Source: Salinivirgaceae bacterium (GTDB taxonomy: Bacteria; Bacteroidota; Bacteroidia; Bacteroidales; SZUA-534). Taken from it: a stretch of DNA of 34,092 nt. The notes under the pieces were generated by a model. It did not search any database and was not told the DNA's origin. It saw only the letters and a list, made by a program, of their open reading frames with translations. Each line of letters starts with the position of its first letter. Position 1 is the first letter of the stretch. The stretch is taken from NCBI GenBank assembly GCA_017551905.1, contig JAFZKK010000124.1, forward strand, positions 1-34,092, in the 5' to 3' direction. This document shows positions 14,331 through 22,494 of the stretch, in pieces. The position numbers and the translations under genes were made by a program.

Positions 14331-15476
14331 TTGTTGTTTGCAAACAAACCAGTTGTGTTGGAATCAGACAAATATCATTTTATGCATCCGCTGCGCGTCA
14401 CTTTGGCGTGCGTGGTGGTGTTTATCCAGACGATGATTATTTACAGCGTCATGGGCGGTTGGTTTGATGCCGCACAAGCCACATCATTTGTGGGATTTCC
14501 GCACATGGCAGCGGTTATCGTAATTCTGATTGTGCGGACGACATTATTGGCCATTTTCGCCACCATTATCGGCAGCAGCGCGTTCAAACTTTATGAGCGT
14601 TACGGGCCAAAGGCTTTTGTGGTGCATACCATTGTCAGAATAGGCGGGCTGATAGCCTTGTTCTTGTTTGTCATTCAGCCGTGCATATATTTGGCAGTCA
14701 ATCAGTTCGATGTCGAGTCACTATTGCAAAGGTCGATGATTGAATTCTGTTTTCAGCAGCTTAATTCGGGTCCGTTCTACTTCTTTGTTGTGATGCTGAT
14801 TTTCAATATCTGTTACTGCATCTACAAGAAATGGTTCGAGCGGCGCATGCAACTGATAATCGAAATCCGCCAGCAGTCGGCGCAGCTGCGTTCGGCGCTG
14901 TTTGTGCTGGGCGTGGGTGTTGCAACGTTTGTTATCCGCATTTTTGCGCCCATTTACGATTTTTATGGGCTTATGCACGTGGGCTATTTAGCGCTTTTTG
15001 CTGGCATGTACATTTCCGGTCTTGTTGCCGCCAAAAACAGCTGGGTGACAAAAGTGTCCATCAGTTTTTCGATTCCATGGGTGTCGTTTGCCGTCATCTG
15101 CCTTCCGTTGCTTGTGATGGCTATCTATTACAGCGGAAGCTGGACCGAGGTTTCGGGGCGCCTTACATCGCAATCGCTTTTTATGTCGATATGGGAGCCA
15201 ATGGCAAGCATGGGCGGCTGTTTCTTTGTCGAGACGCTGTTTTTCAGATATTTGAACAAGAAAAACAAAACTGCCGCGCGGCTTTCGGAGCTTGTGCTGA
15301 GCGTTATCGCCATACATCCGCTGCCTGTCATCACATTCATTTTGCTGATGAAACCAGTTGACATTCATGTTTTGCTCAAATGGCTGATAGTGAGCGTTCT
15401 CAGTACTATTGTGTCATTCCTGTTGGCGGCTCTCATCCATCGCATTGCGCCGCGCAAGAAAAGGCTGCGTTATTAA
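14331..15476 (+). CDS. OpgC/acyltransferase-3-like membrane protein lacking the N-terminal His
   Basis: A protein of 381 residues from a TTG start (364 from the ATG at 14382) with about ten membrane helices. The C terminus strongly resembles acyltransferase family 3 of the OpgC/YeiB type: RLSELVLSVIAIHPLPVITF, then a helix and a basic end (HRIAPRKKRLRY). The N terminus KYHFMHPLRVTLACVVVFIQTM aligns by eye with the usual pattern where LR is followed by a helix ending in the catalytic His. Here that position is Gln (Q33), so it may not transfer acyl groups in the usual way. Because KYHF aligns with family members, a TTG or GTG start upstream of 14382 is likely. It precedes the MBL-fold gene by 57 bp. 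Confidence 0.65.
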   Translation: MLFANKPVVLESDKYHFMHPLRVTLACVVVFIQTMIIYSVMGGWFDAAQATSFVGFPHMAAVIVILIVRTTLLAIFATIIGSSAFKLYERYGPKAFVVHTIVRIGGLIALFLFVIQPCIYLAVNQFDVESLLQRSMIEFCFQQLNSGPFYFFVVMLIFNICYCIYKKWFERRMQLIIEIRQQSAQLRSALFVLGVGVATFVIRIFAPIYDFYGLMHVGYLALFAGMYISGLVAAKNSWVTKVSISFSIPWVSFAVICLPLLVMAIYYSGSWTEVSGRLTSQSLFMSIWEPMASMGGCFFVETLFFRYLNKKNKTAARLSELVLSVIAIHPLPVITFILLMKPVDIHVLLKWLIVSVLSTIVSFLLAALIHRIAPRKKRLRY

Positions 15477-15533
15477 GCTGAAAATAAGGGCGATGATTTC
15501 AATTCCGATATACTGCCAGGCCTGAACAATAAG

Positions 15534-16325
15534 ATGAACGCTTTGAAAATCAGTATATTGTCAGACAAATCGGCATCATCGCGATGCAGGGCCGAGCATG
15601 GGCTGTCGTTTGCTGTTGAGGCCGACAAGCGCATTCTGTTCGATACTGGAGCTTCCGATTTGTTTCTTGACAACGCCCGAATAATGGGCATCGATATCGA
15701 CACCATTGAAACGGTGGTGCTGAGCCACGGCCACTACGACCACGGCAACGGAATGCGGTATCTGCACGGAAAAACGATTGTCGCTCATCCGGGCATTTTT
15801 GCGCAGCGCATCTCAGGCACATCGGGGCGTAACATTTCCATTGAAGCTACCCGAGCCGATATTGAGGCGCATGGCAACCGCTTTGTGCTGACGCGCGAGT
15901 CGCTGTGGCTGTCGGAGCAGATAGTTTTTCTGGGCGAGATTCCGCGCGTTGTGCCGTTCGAGAACGAGAGCCGCGCACACTTCCATTTCACCGACGGCCA
16001 GCCCGACGTGGTTGCCGACGATTCGGCTTTGGCTGTCACTACTGGCAAGGGATTGGTTGTAGTGTCGGGTTGCGCTCATTCGGGCATCTGCAATATTGTT
16101 GAGCAGGCGCGCAAGGTTACGGGCGTTGGCGAGGTTTACGGCGTTGTTGGCGGCTTCCACCTCAAACATGCCGACAGTCGCTTGCAAGCCACTATCGATT
16201 ATTTGAAACAGTTGGACGTGAAGATTGTAATGCCGTCGCACTGCACCGGAATAGCTGCGCAATGTGCTTTTTATCAGGCGTTTGGCGGCAACGAAGTGAA
16301 GACCGGTTTGCAGTTTGATTTTTAG
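15534..16325 (+). CDS. MBL-fold metallo-hydrolase (COG1237-like)
   Basis: A 263-residue cytoplasmic metallo-beta-lactamase-fold hydrolase. The metal motif is SHGHYDHG (H65, H67, D69, H70), preceded by the typical ILFDTGAS strand-turn. The later VVSGCAHSGICNIV and VYGVVGGFHL segments provide further ligand histidines and are typical of the subgroup annotated as dihydropterin ribofuranosyl-aminobenzene phosphate synthase-like (COG1237). The true substrate of bacterial members is not known. TatD follows 10 bp after its stop, so the two genes are probably co-transcribed. Confidence 0.85.
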   Translation: MNALKISILSDKSASSRCRAEHGLSFAVEADKRILFDTGASDLFLDNARIMGIDIDTIETVVLSHGHYDHGNGMRYLHGKTIVAHPGIFAQRISGTSGRNISIEATRADIEAHGNRFVLTRESLWLSEQIVFLGEIPRVVPFENESRAHFHFTDGQPDVVADDSALAVTTGKGLVVVSGCAHSGICNIVEQARKVTGVGEVYGVVGGFHLKHADSRLQATIDYLKQLDVKIVMPSHCTGIAAQCAFYQAFGGNEVKTGLQFDF

Positions 16326-16335
16326 GAGAGAGGCC

Positions 16336-17112
16336 ATGCTTGATTTCATCGACACCCATTCGCACATCTACGCCGAGGAGTTCGACACCGACCGCGCCGA
16401 GGCCGTCAGCCGCAGTTTTCAGGCCGGAGTAAGGCGGCTTATTCTTCCCGACATCGACGCCACATCGCGGCAGGCGATGCTCAGTTTGGCCGACTCGGCA
16501 CCGGAGCATTTCTTCCCATGCGCCGGCTTGCACCCGACATCTGTTGGTGCGTCGTATAAAGGTGATTTAAAGGAAGTTGAGAAGATGCTTGCCAGCGGTC
16601 GCCGGTTCTACGCCATTGGCGAAATCGGCATCGACCTTTATTGGGACCAGACATTTGAGCGCGAGCAGTTCGATGCTTTTACAACGCAGGTGCGGTGGGC
16701 AAAGGAGCTGAATCTGCCCGTCATTGTCCATATCCGCAACGCGATAGAGAAAACCATTGCCGCCCTTGAGCCGCTGGCTGACAGCCGTTTGCGCGGTGTT
16801 TTTCATTGCTTTTCGGGCACGTTGGAGCAGGCGCGGCAAGCCATCGATATGGGTTTTATGCTGGGCATTGGCGGAGTGCTTACCTACAAGAAATCGGACT
16901 TGCCCGACATTGTAAATCAGATAGATATCAGTCATCTTCTTTTGGAAACCGATTGTCCTTATCTGGCGCCTGTTCCGTATCGCGGGAAACGCAACGAGAG
17001 CAGCTACATTCCGCTGATAGCGCAAAAAATGGCGGAGATAAAAGGCATCGGCATTGAGGCGGTGGCCGAACAGACAACACGGAACGCTGAACAGCTGTTT
17101 GGGTTGCCATAA
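16336..17112 (+). CDS. TatD family metal-dependent deoxyribonuclease
   Basis: A 258-residue TIM-barrel hydrolase of the TatD family, acting on DNA (3'-5' exonuclease and repair-linked roles in the family). Metal ligands are visible: FIDTHSHIY (H8, H10), GEIGID (Glu), VIVHIRNA (His), VFHCFSG (His) and LETDCPYLAP (Asp). The start at 16336 gives the standard TatD N terminus MLDFIDTHSH, and it has AGGAGAGAGG just upstream, a rare Shine-Dalgarno-like stretch in this window. The longer ORF from 16315 would overlap the MBL gene by 11 bp. The stop TAA is followed by a new promoter for the lipoprotein gene. Confidence 0.93.
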   Translation: MLDFIDTHSHIYAEEFDTDRAEAVSRSFQAGVRRLILPDIDATSRQAMLSLADSAPEHFFPCAGLHPTSVGASYKGDLKEVEKMLASGRRFYAIGEIGIDLYWDQTFEREQFDAFTTQVRWAKELNLPVIVHIRNAIEKTIAALEPLADSRLRGVFHCFSGTLEQARQAIDMGFMLGIGGVLTYKKSDLPDIVNQIDISHLLLETDCPYLAPVPYRGKRNESSYIPLIAQKMAEIKGIGIEAVAEQTTRNAEQLFGLP

Positions 17113-17148
17113 TGCGTGAAGTCCGTATGCGGGCTGTCGATATTTTTC

Positions 17149-17156
17149 TATTTTTG
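17149..17156 (+). promoter_or_regulatory. -7 box that fixes the lipoprotein start
   Basis: TATTTTTG, 19 bp before the ATG at 17176. A GTG start at 17116 would lie upstream of the box and would bury the lipoprotein signal, so 17176 is chosen. Confidence 0.5.
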
Positions 17157-17175
17157 GGGCATTAAATCAGAAAAA

Positions 17176-18507
17176 ATGAGAATCAGAACTATTTTGATAG
17201 CTGCATCGGCCGTTCTTTTTCAGGCCTGCGGCAACACAGACAAAACAGGCGTCAGCGGAACAATGGAGACTAAGAGCTGTGCCGCCGACACATCAATCCA
17301 CTACACAGTTTACACTCCGCAAACCGATGGCGGCAAGATGCCCGCAATCATCTTCTTCGACCCGCACAGCCAGGGTTATCTGCCGGTGGAAGCCTACGCC
17401 AAACTGGCCGATAAATATGGTTATATATTGTTCGGTAGCAACGATTTGCGCAACGGCATGTCGGCTGGCGAGACAGAGAAAATTGTCCGCGGAATGGTTG
17501 CCGAGGTGCTTTCGCAGGGTGCGGTAGATACCAAGCGCATCTATCTGAGCGGCTTTTCGGGCGGTGCCAAAATAGCGATGTTGTATGGTTTGAATATGCC
17601 TGAGATTCACGGAGTTGCGGCTTGCGGCGGTTCGGTCAATCCTACTGTCCGCCCCGACAGCACTTTTTGTTACGTGAGTCTGGTTGGCAACTGCGATTTC
17701 AACTATCACGACATGCAGCAGAGCCTGGCGCTTTTCAGCAATATGCAGATGCCGTTCACCTCGGTTGTGTTCGACGGCAAGCATGAGTGGCCCTCGGCCG
17801 CAACATACGAGACAGTGTTCCAGGCCTTCGATATTAATGCAATGCACTTCGGGCTGAAACCCACTGACGTTAAATGGCTTAAGACGGTTTACGCCGCAAT
17901 GAGCGACTCGGTGTCTGCGTATCTGTCGGAAGGACGGTTTATAAAAGCGTCGGAGATGTTGCTGCGCATCGAGAGCTGGTATGGCCCGCTCGACAAGGAT
18001 ATCCGTTTGTCGTCGTATATGAGCAATCTGAGCGAAAGTCCCGTTTTTGCCAGTCAGCTGAAGAAAATGCAAGAGATGTCGCTCAAAGAGATACACTTGC
18101 GCGGACAGTTTATCGGCTCAATCGAGAACCGCGATTTGGACTGGTGGAAGACCGAAGTTGAGAATTTTGAGAAAAGCATAGCCAGCAAAGACGAGCAGGT
18201 GAGCGTCACCAGCAAGCGCCTTATGGCCTATCTGAGCATGGTGACATACTCGCTCGCCAACAGCGACATCTTGAACAACGATGCCGAAAAAGCCTACAAG
18301 AAACTGAAGATTTACGAGCTTGTCGACCCCGAGAATCCGGGTGTCTATCTGATGTTTGCCCGTTACTACCTGATGATAAACGACCGCGCCGCCATGGTTG
18401 AATCGTACAACAAAGCCATATCAATGGGCTTCAACGATTTTGCCCAATACGAGTCGGACCCAGCCTGGCGCACATTATTCGCGCAGCCGGAGCTGGAAAG
18501 GAAGTAA
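17176..18507 (+). CDS. Putative lipoprotein: alpha/beta-hydrolase domain plus TPR-like C terminus
   Basis: A 443-residue protein with a lipoprotein-type signal (MRIRTILIAASAVLFQAC, lipidated Cys at 18 if processed; the box FQAC is imperfect). Residues 40-230 look like an esterase or PHB-depolymerase-like alpha/beta hydrolase: PAIIFFDPHSQG, then the nucleophile elbow SGFSGGAK (GxSxG, S128), a likely acid near VGNCDF, and the His in FDGKHEWPS. The C-terminal half is all-helical; the segment ending in AEKAYKKLKIYELVDPENPGVYLMFARYY reads as TPR repeats. The substrate is unknown. The gene has its own -7 box and follows TatD closely without clear functional linkage. Confidence 0.75.
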   Translation: MRIRTILIAASAVLFQACGNTDKTGVSGTMETKSCAADTSIHYTVYTPQTDGGKMPAIIFFDPHSQGYLPVEAYAKLADKYGYILFGSNDLRNGMSAGETEKIVRGMVAEVLSQGAVDTKRIYLSGFSGGAKIAMLYGLNMPEIHGVAACGGSVNPTVRPDSTFCYVSLVGNCDFNYHDMQQSLALFSNMQMPFTSVVFDGKHEWPSAATYETVFQAFDINAMHFGLKPTDVKWLKTVYAAMSDSVSAYLSEGRFIKASEMLLRIESWYGPLDKDIRLSSYMSNLSESPVFASQLKKMQEMSLKEIHLRGQFIGSIENRDLDWWKTEVENFEKSIASKDEQVSVTSKRLMAYLSMVTYSLANSDILNNDAEKAYKKLKIYELVDPENPGVYLMFARYYLMINDRAAMVESYNKAISMGFNDFAQYESDPAWRTLFAQPELERK

Positions 18508-18661
18508 AAGCAAAAACGTGCAAAAAATCTTCAAAAGCAGGTAGGGTTTCCCCTTTTTCGATTGTCTTTAATTGTGTGGGTAAGGGTGTAGTGTGTCTTT
18601 TTGGAAAATGCACCTTTATAATACGCTCATTTCCAACAGCATAAATGTTCGGAAATGATTT

Positions 18662-18692
18662 TTTGAAATGAATTTATAAACCTTTACTTTTG
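18662..18692 (+). promoter_or_regulatory. Promoter of the lpxC-fabZ/lpxA operon
   Basis: TTTG at 18662-18665, 19-bp spacer, TACTTTTG at 18685-18692; 43 bp before the start codon. It is a perfect consensus match. The rest of the 18508-18735 gap shows nothing else of note. Confidence 0.76.
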
Positions 18693-18735
18693 CGCGGTTT
18701 TTGCAAAAACCTTAATAGCAACACAAAACAACACA

Positions 18736-20157
18736 ATGGATAGACAACGAACCATTAAAAAAGAGGTTTCGCTCGCAGGAACAGGGTTGCACACCGGCGC
18801 CCACGTAACAATGACATTCAAACCTGCGCCAATTGATTCAGGATATAGATTTCAACGCGTTGATTTAGAGGGACAACCAACCATCCCGGCACTTGCCGAA
18901 TACGTTATCGACACATCGCGCGGTACAACAATAGGCCGTGGCGACGCTCGCGTTTCCACCATTGAGCACGTTATGGCAGCCGTTTACAGTCGGGGTATCG
19001 ACAACATACTTATTCAGATTGACGGACCGGAAACACCGATTATGGACGGCAGCTCAATCGAGTTTCTGAAAGTGTTGAAAGAAGCCGGCATTGAGGAGCA
19101 AGACGCTGAACGCCAATATTTTTGTGTCCGCAAAAACATCCGCTACATAAACGAGGAGCGCGGCATCGAAATAATCGCCTACCCTGATGACAAATTCAGC
19201 ATTGATGTTCTTATCGACTTCAATTCCAAAGTGTTAGGACAGCAATTCGCAAGCATCAACGACATTTCGGAGTTTGAGGAAAACATTTCCAGGTGTCGCA
19301 CTTTTGTGTTCGCTCACGAGCTGATTCCGCTCTTCAAAATGAACCTGATAAAAGGCGGCCAGCTCGACAACGCCATTGTGATTGTTGAGAACAAAATATC
19401 GCAGGAGGAGTTCGACCATATTGCCGACGTGTGCAACAAACCGCGTGTTGAGGCGCGCGAGGGCATCCTGAACGACGACCTCAAGTTCGACAACGAACCG
19501 GCCCGCCACAAGTTGCTCGACATCATCGGCGACCTTGCGCTGACCGGCAAGATGATAAAGGGCAAATTCATCGCCAAAAAACCGGGACATTTTGCCAACA
19601 CCGAGTTTGCAAAACAGATTCGCCAGGTTATCAAATTTGAACAGAAAAACGGCATCGCGCCCATCTATCTTCCTGACCAGAAGCCTGTTTACGACATCAA
19701 CGACATAATGAAAGTTCTGCCGCACCGCCCGCCGTTCTTGCTTGTCGATAAGATTATCGAGATAAATGAGACATCGGTGGTGGGTGTCAAGTGCGTGACA
19801 ATGAACGAGCCGTTTTTTGTGGGGCATTTTCCGCAGGAACCTGTTATGCCGGGAGTGCTTCAGATTGAAGCAATGGCGCAGGTTGGCGGTATTCTGGCAC
19901 TGAAAGATGTCGAGAATCCGAAAGAGTGGTCAACCTACTTCCTGAAGATTGACAATGTCAAATTCAAACAGAAGGTTGTGCCGGGCGACACGCTGATTTT
20001 CAGGCTCGAATATATTATGCCGGTGCGCCGCGGCATCTGCCACATGCGCGGACAGATGTTTGTGGGCTCGTCGCTGGCAATGGAGGCCGAGCTTATGGCG
20101 CAGCTTGTGCGCAACAAAACTGACGAAGAAAATAACGAATCGAATACTGAAGGATAA
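18736..20157 (+). CDS. lpxC-fabZ: Bifunctional LpxC (UDP-acyl-GlcNAc deacetylase) / FabZ (hydroxyacyl-ACP dehydratase)
   Basis: A 473-residue fusion found in Bacteroidota and relatives. Residues 1-305 are LpxC, the committed step of lipid A synthesis, with zinc ligands H78 (STIEHVMAA), H258 and D262 (ARHKLLDIIGD) and the catalytic His H285 (KKPGHFANTEF). Residues about 320-465 are FabZ, which dehydrates beta-hydroxyacyl-ACP in fatty acid synthesis: LPHRPPFLLVDKI, then the catalytic His in FVGHFPQEPVMPG (H364) and Glu in LQIEAMAQ (E378). Both enzymes use or compete for hydroxyacyl chains, so the fusion couples lipid A and fatty acid flux. The stop overlaps the lpxA start by one base (TAATG). 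Confidence 0.96.
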   Translation: MDRQRTIKKEVSLAGTGLHTGAHVTMTFKPAPIDSGYRFQRVDLEGQPTIPALAEYVIDTSRGTTIGRGDARVSTIEHVMAAVYSRGIDNILIQIDGPETPIMDGSSIEFLKVLKEAGIEEQDAERQYFCVRKNIRYINEERGIEIIAYPDDKFSIDVLIDFNSKVLGQQFASINDISEFEENISRCRTFVFAHELIPLFKMNLIKGGQLDNAIVIVENKISQEEFDHIADVCNKPRVEAREGILNDDLKFDNEPARHKLLDIIGDLALTGKMIKGKFIAKKPGHFANTEFAKQIRQVIKFEQKNGIAPIYLPDQKPVYDINDIMKVLPHRPPFLLVDKIIEINETSVVGVKCVTMNEPFFVGHFPQEPVMPGVLQIEAMAQVGGILALKDVENPKEWSTYFLKIDNVKFKQKVVPGDTLIFRLEYIMPVRRGICHMRGQMFVGSSLAMEAELMAQLVRNKTDEENNESNTEG

Positions 20158-20942
20158 TGGAATATAAACTATCAAGCGTTCATCCGGATGCCAAAATTGG
20201 GCAGAATGTCGAAATTGGGCCGTTTGTAACTATCGACAAAGATGTTGTTATTGGCGACGGAACAAAAATCATGAGTGGCGCCGTCATTTGCGAAGGCACG
20301 CGCATCGGCAGCAACTGCCGCATTTTTCCGCACGCCGTGCTGGGTGCCGTTCCACAGGATTTGAAGTTTGTGGGCGAATACACCACCTGCGAGATTGGCG
20401 ACAACAACACCATCCGTGAGTTTGTGACCATCAACCGTGGCACCAACTCGACAGGCCGCACCGTCATAGGCAATAACAACTTGCTGATGGCTTACACCCA
20501 CGTTGGCCACGACTGCGTTTTGGGCAACAACCTGATAATCTCCAACGCTTCACAGTTTGCCGGCGAGGTTCACATCGACGATTTTGCCGTTATCGGAGGT
20601 GGCTCGCTTGTCCATCAGTTCACACACATCGGTTCATACGTAATGATTCAGGGCGGCTCAAAAATACCGAAAGACATTCCGCCGTATGTAATTGCCGGCG
20701 AGGAGCCGTTGGCTTATTTCGGATTGAATTTGGTTGGCTTGCGCCGTCGCGGATTCTCAAACGAGACAATAAGCGCCATTCACGATGTTTACCGCATCAT
20801 CTATCAGAGCGGATTGAACATTTCGCAGGCTCTTGCGCAAGTTATGGAGACTCTGCCCGAAAGCCCTGAGCGCAACTATATTGTCGATTTCATCAAAAAC
20901 AGTTCACGCGGCATCATTCCAAGTTGCATCAGCAAGAAATAA
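20157..20942 (+). CDS. lpxA: UDP-N-acetylglucosamine O-acyltransferase
   Basis: Transfers an (R)-3-hydroxyacyl group from ACP to UDP-GlcNAc, the first step of lipid A synthesis. At 261 residues it matches E. coli LpxA (262). The N-terminal two-thirds is a left-handed beta-helix of hexapeptide repeats (IGPFVTIDKDVVIGDG, IGNNNLLMAYTHVGHDCVLGNN). The catalytic His is H118 in THVGHDC. The C-terminal helical domain begins near residue 195 (LVGLRRRGFSNETISAIHDVYR). It is translationally coupled to lpxC-fabZ by a one-base overlap. No terminator is obvious; the metX promoter starts 5 bp after the stop codon. Confidence 0.96.
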   Translation: MEYKLSSVHPDAKIGQNVEIGPFVTIDKDVVIGDGTKIMSGAVICEGTRIGSNCRIFPHAVLGAVPQDLKFVGEYTTCEIGDNNTIREFVTINRGTNSTGRTVIGNNNLLMAYTHVGHDCVLGNNLIISNASQFAGEVHIDDFAVIGGGSLVHQFTHIGSYVMIQGGSKIPKDIPPYVIAGEEPLAYFGLNLVGLRRRGFSNETISAIHDVYRIIYQSGLNISQALAQVMETLPESPERNYIVDFIKNSSRGIIPSCISKK

Positions 20943-20946
20943 TCAT

Positions 20947-20977
20947 TTTGCGTAACCGAATTATCTGAATAAATTTG
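20947..20977 (+). promoter_or_regulatory. Promoter of the riboswitch-metX unit
   Basis: TTTG at 20947-20950, 19-bp spacer, TAAATTTG at 20970-20977, so transcription should start near 20984, about 22 nt before the riboswitch. Confidence 0.75.
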
Positions 20978-21005
20978 CCGCGCAATTTCACAAGGCGACT
21001 TGTGA

Positions 21006-21120
21006 TGTTATACAGAATAACGGAGAGAATAGGCTCGATGAAGTTATAGCAACCTTCTCACAAACGAAAGGTGCTAATACCTAACCCTAAGGCGGGATAG
21101 TCCGCAAGGGAATTATAACA
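21006..21120 (+). promoter_or_regulatory. SAM-I (S-box) riboswitch
   Basis: P1 is a perfect stem, TGTTATA (21006-21012) with TATAACA (21114-21120). Core elements match the S-box: GGCTCGATGAAG...AGCAACC (21032-21053), with GAGAA/TTCTC forming the base of P2; AGGTGCTAATACCT in the P3-J3/4 region; and a P4 hairpin CCCT...GCGGGATAGTCCGC...AGGG. It senses S-adenosylmethionine and should lower metX expression when SAM is plentiful. Position between a strong promoter and metX fits that role. The expression platform is not obvious; see the findings. Confidence 0.88.
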
Positions 21121-21128
21121 GATTGAAA

Positions 21129-21209
21129 ATGAAAAAGAATTTTTGCAGCAAAATCGAATTTTATTTCGAAGCGTCAACAAAATCGTCGATGCACCAGTTG
21201 GTGCTATAA
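21129..21209 (+). CDS. Possible 26-codon leader ORF
   Basis: An ATG eight bases after the riboswitch P1 stem opens 26 codons (MKKNFCSKIEF..., ending MHQLVL) and stops at TAA 21207-21209. It lies wholly in the 183-nt leader between riboswitch and metX. It contains one half of a 10-bp complementarity with the region just before metX. It could be a chance ORF; there is no homology argument. Confidence 0.25.
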   Translation: MKKNFCSKIEFYFEASTKSSMHQLVL

Positions 21210-21303
21210 TTTATCCCCCAACAGATTGCGATATAATGAAATAGGTGTTTGACAAGTTTCAGGCGCCGATAGTTCGATTTTGTAAACTTCAATATTTAAA
21301 ACA

Positions 21304-22371
21304 ATGATAATTCAAGATAAATATCTGTCGCACGACGGCGGCAAAAGCGTGAAATACTACCACCACAGCGAGGGTCTCGACCTTGAATGCGGCGAGCACC
21401 TTGCCGAACTCGACATTGCCTACGTGACCTACGGCAAAATGAACGCCGACCAAAGCAACGTGGTGTGGATGTGCCACGCCTACACCGCCAACGCCGACCC
21501 CGTTGACTGGTGGCCGGGAATGGTGGGCGAGGGCAAATTCTTCGACCCCGCCAAATATTTCATCGTCTGCGCCAACATTCTTGGCTCGTGCTACGGCACC
21601 ACAGGCCCGTTGAGCATCAATCCGGCAACTGGCAAGCCTTACTACCGCAGCTTCCCGCTCATCACCGTCCGCGACCAGGTGAAATGCCACGAGATTCTGC
21701 GCAAATATCTTGGTATCAATTCGATAGAAATAATCCTTGGTTGCTCGATTGGCGGACATCAGGCCATTGAATGGGCCATCAGCAATCCGCCGCTTATCAA
21801 GAACGCCTTTTTTGTGGCAACTACGGCTGTCAACACTCCGTGGGTTTCGGCGTTCAACGAGGCGCAGCGCATGGCTATCGAGGCCGACCAGACTTTCTAC
21901 GATGACAATCCGAACGGCGGCGAGCTTGGTTTGAAATCGGCACGCGCAATGGCGCTCATCAGCTACCGCAACCGCGAGACATTCAACCGCACGCAAGCCG
22001 AGGACCCGAACGACCTTGACAAACTGGACCATTTCCGCGTAAGCTCGTATCAGGTGCATCAGGGCAACAAACTGGCTGACCGTTTCAACGCCTACTCGTA
22101 CTACACGCTGTCGAAAGCGCTCGACTCGCACAACGTTGGCCGTGGCCGCGACGGTTTCCAAGCCGCATTGGGGCGCATCACAGCACACACACTTGTCATC
22201 GGCATTGACACCGACATTCTGTTCCCTGTTGAGGACCAGCTGATTATCCACAAAGGCATCAAAGGCAGCGTTTTGCGCATCCTGGCCTCGGTTTACGGCC
22301 ACGACGGCTTCCTGCTTGAATTTGAGAAACAAAGCAAGATTTACACGCAGTTCCTGAACGGAGAGTTGTAA
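21304..22371 (+). CDS. metX: Homoserine O-acetyltransferase
   Basis: Acetylates homoserine with acetyl-CoA, the first dedicated step of methionine synthesis. The 355-residue alpha/beta hydrolase matches the MetX family. The nucleophile elbow is LGCSIGGHQAIEW (S148), the acid lies in IGIDTDILFP, and the His is in YGHDGFLLE near the C terminus. The oxyanion-side segment CHAYTANADPVDWW and the ILGSCYGTTGPLSINPATG loop are characteristic of MetX. Some MetX-like enzymes are succinyltransferases, which sequence alone does not exclude. The gene is monocistronic, under a SAM riboswitch, and ends at a bidirectional terminator. Confidence 0.94.
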   Translation: MIIQDKYLSHDGGKSVKYYHHSEGLDLECGEHLAELDIAYVTYGKMNADQSNVVWMCHAYTANADPVDWWPGMVGEGKFFDPAKYFIVCANILGSCYGTTGPLSINPATGKPYYRSFPLITVRDQVKCHEILRKYLGINSIEIILGCSIGGHQAIEWAISNPPLIKNAFFVATTAVNTPWVSAFNEAQRMAIEADQTFYDDNPNGGELGLKSARAMALISYRNRETFNRTQAEDPNDLDKLDHFRVSSYQVHQGNKLADRFNAYSYYTLSKALDSHNVGRGRDGFQAALGRITAHTLVIGIDTDILFPVEDQLIIHKGIKGSVLRILASVYGHDGFLLEFEKQSKIYTQFLNGEL

Positions 22372-22413
22372 ACGGGTGTTGTTTTTTGGGTGTTAGGTGT
22401 TGGTAATAACACA

Positions 22414-22475
22414 AAAAAAGCAATCAGTGCGTAACGGTGTTTATTTCCGTGTCCGACTTACCTGATTGCTTTTTT
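22414..22475. terminator. Bidirectional terminator between metX and the stress-protein gene
   Basis: AAAAAAGCAATCAG (22414-22427) is fully complementary to CTGATTGCTTTTTT (22462-22475). A U tract follows the stem on either strand, so it serves both convergent genes. Confidence 0.8.
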
Positions 22476-22494
22476 ATAACGTTTTGCTTGTATT

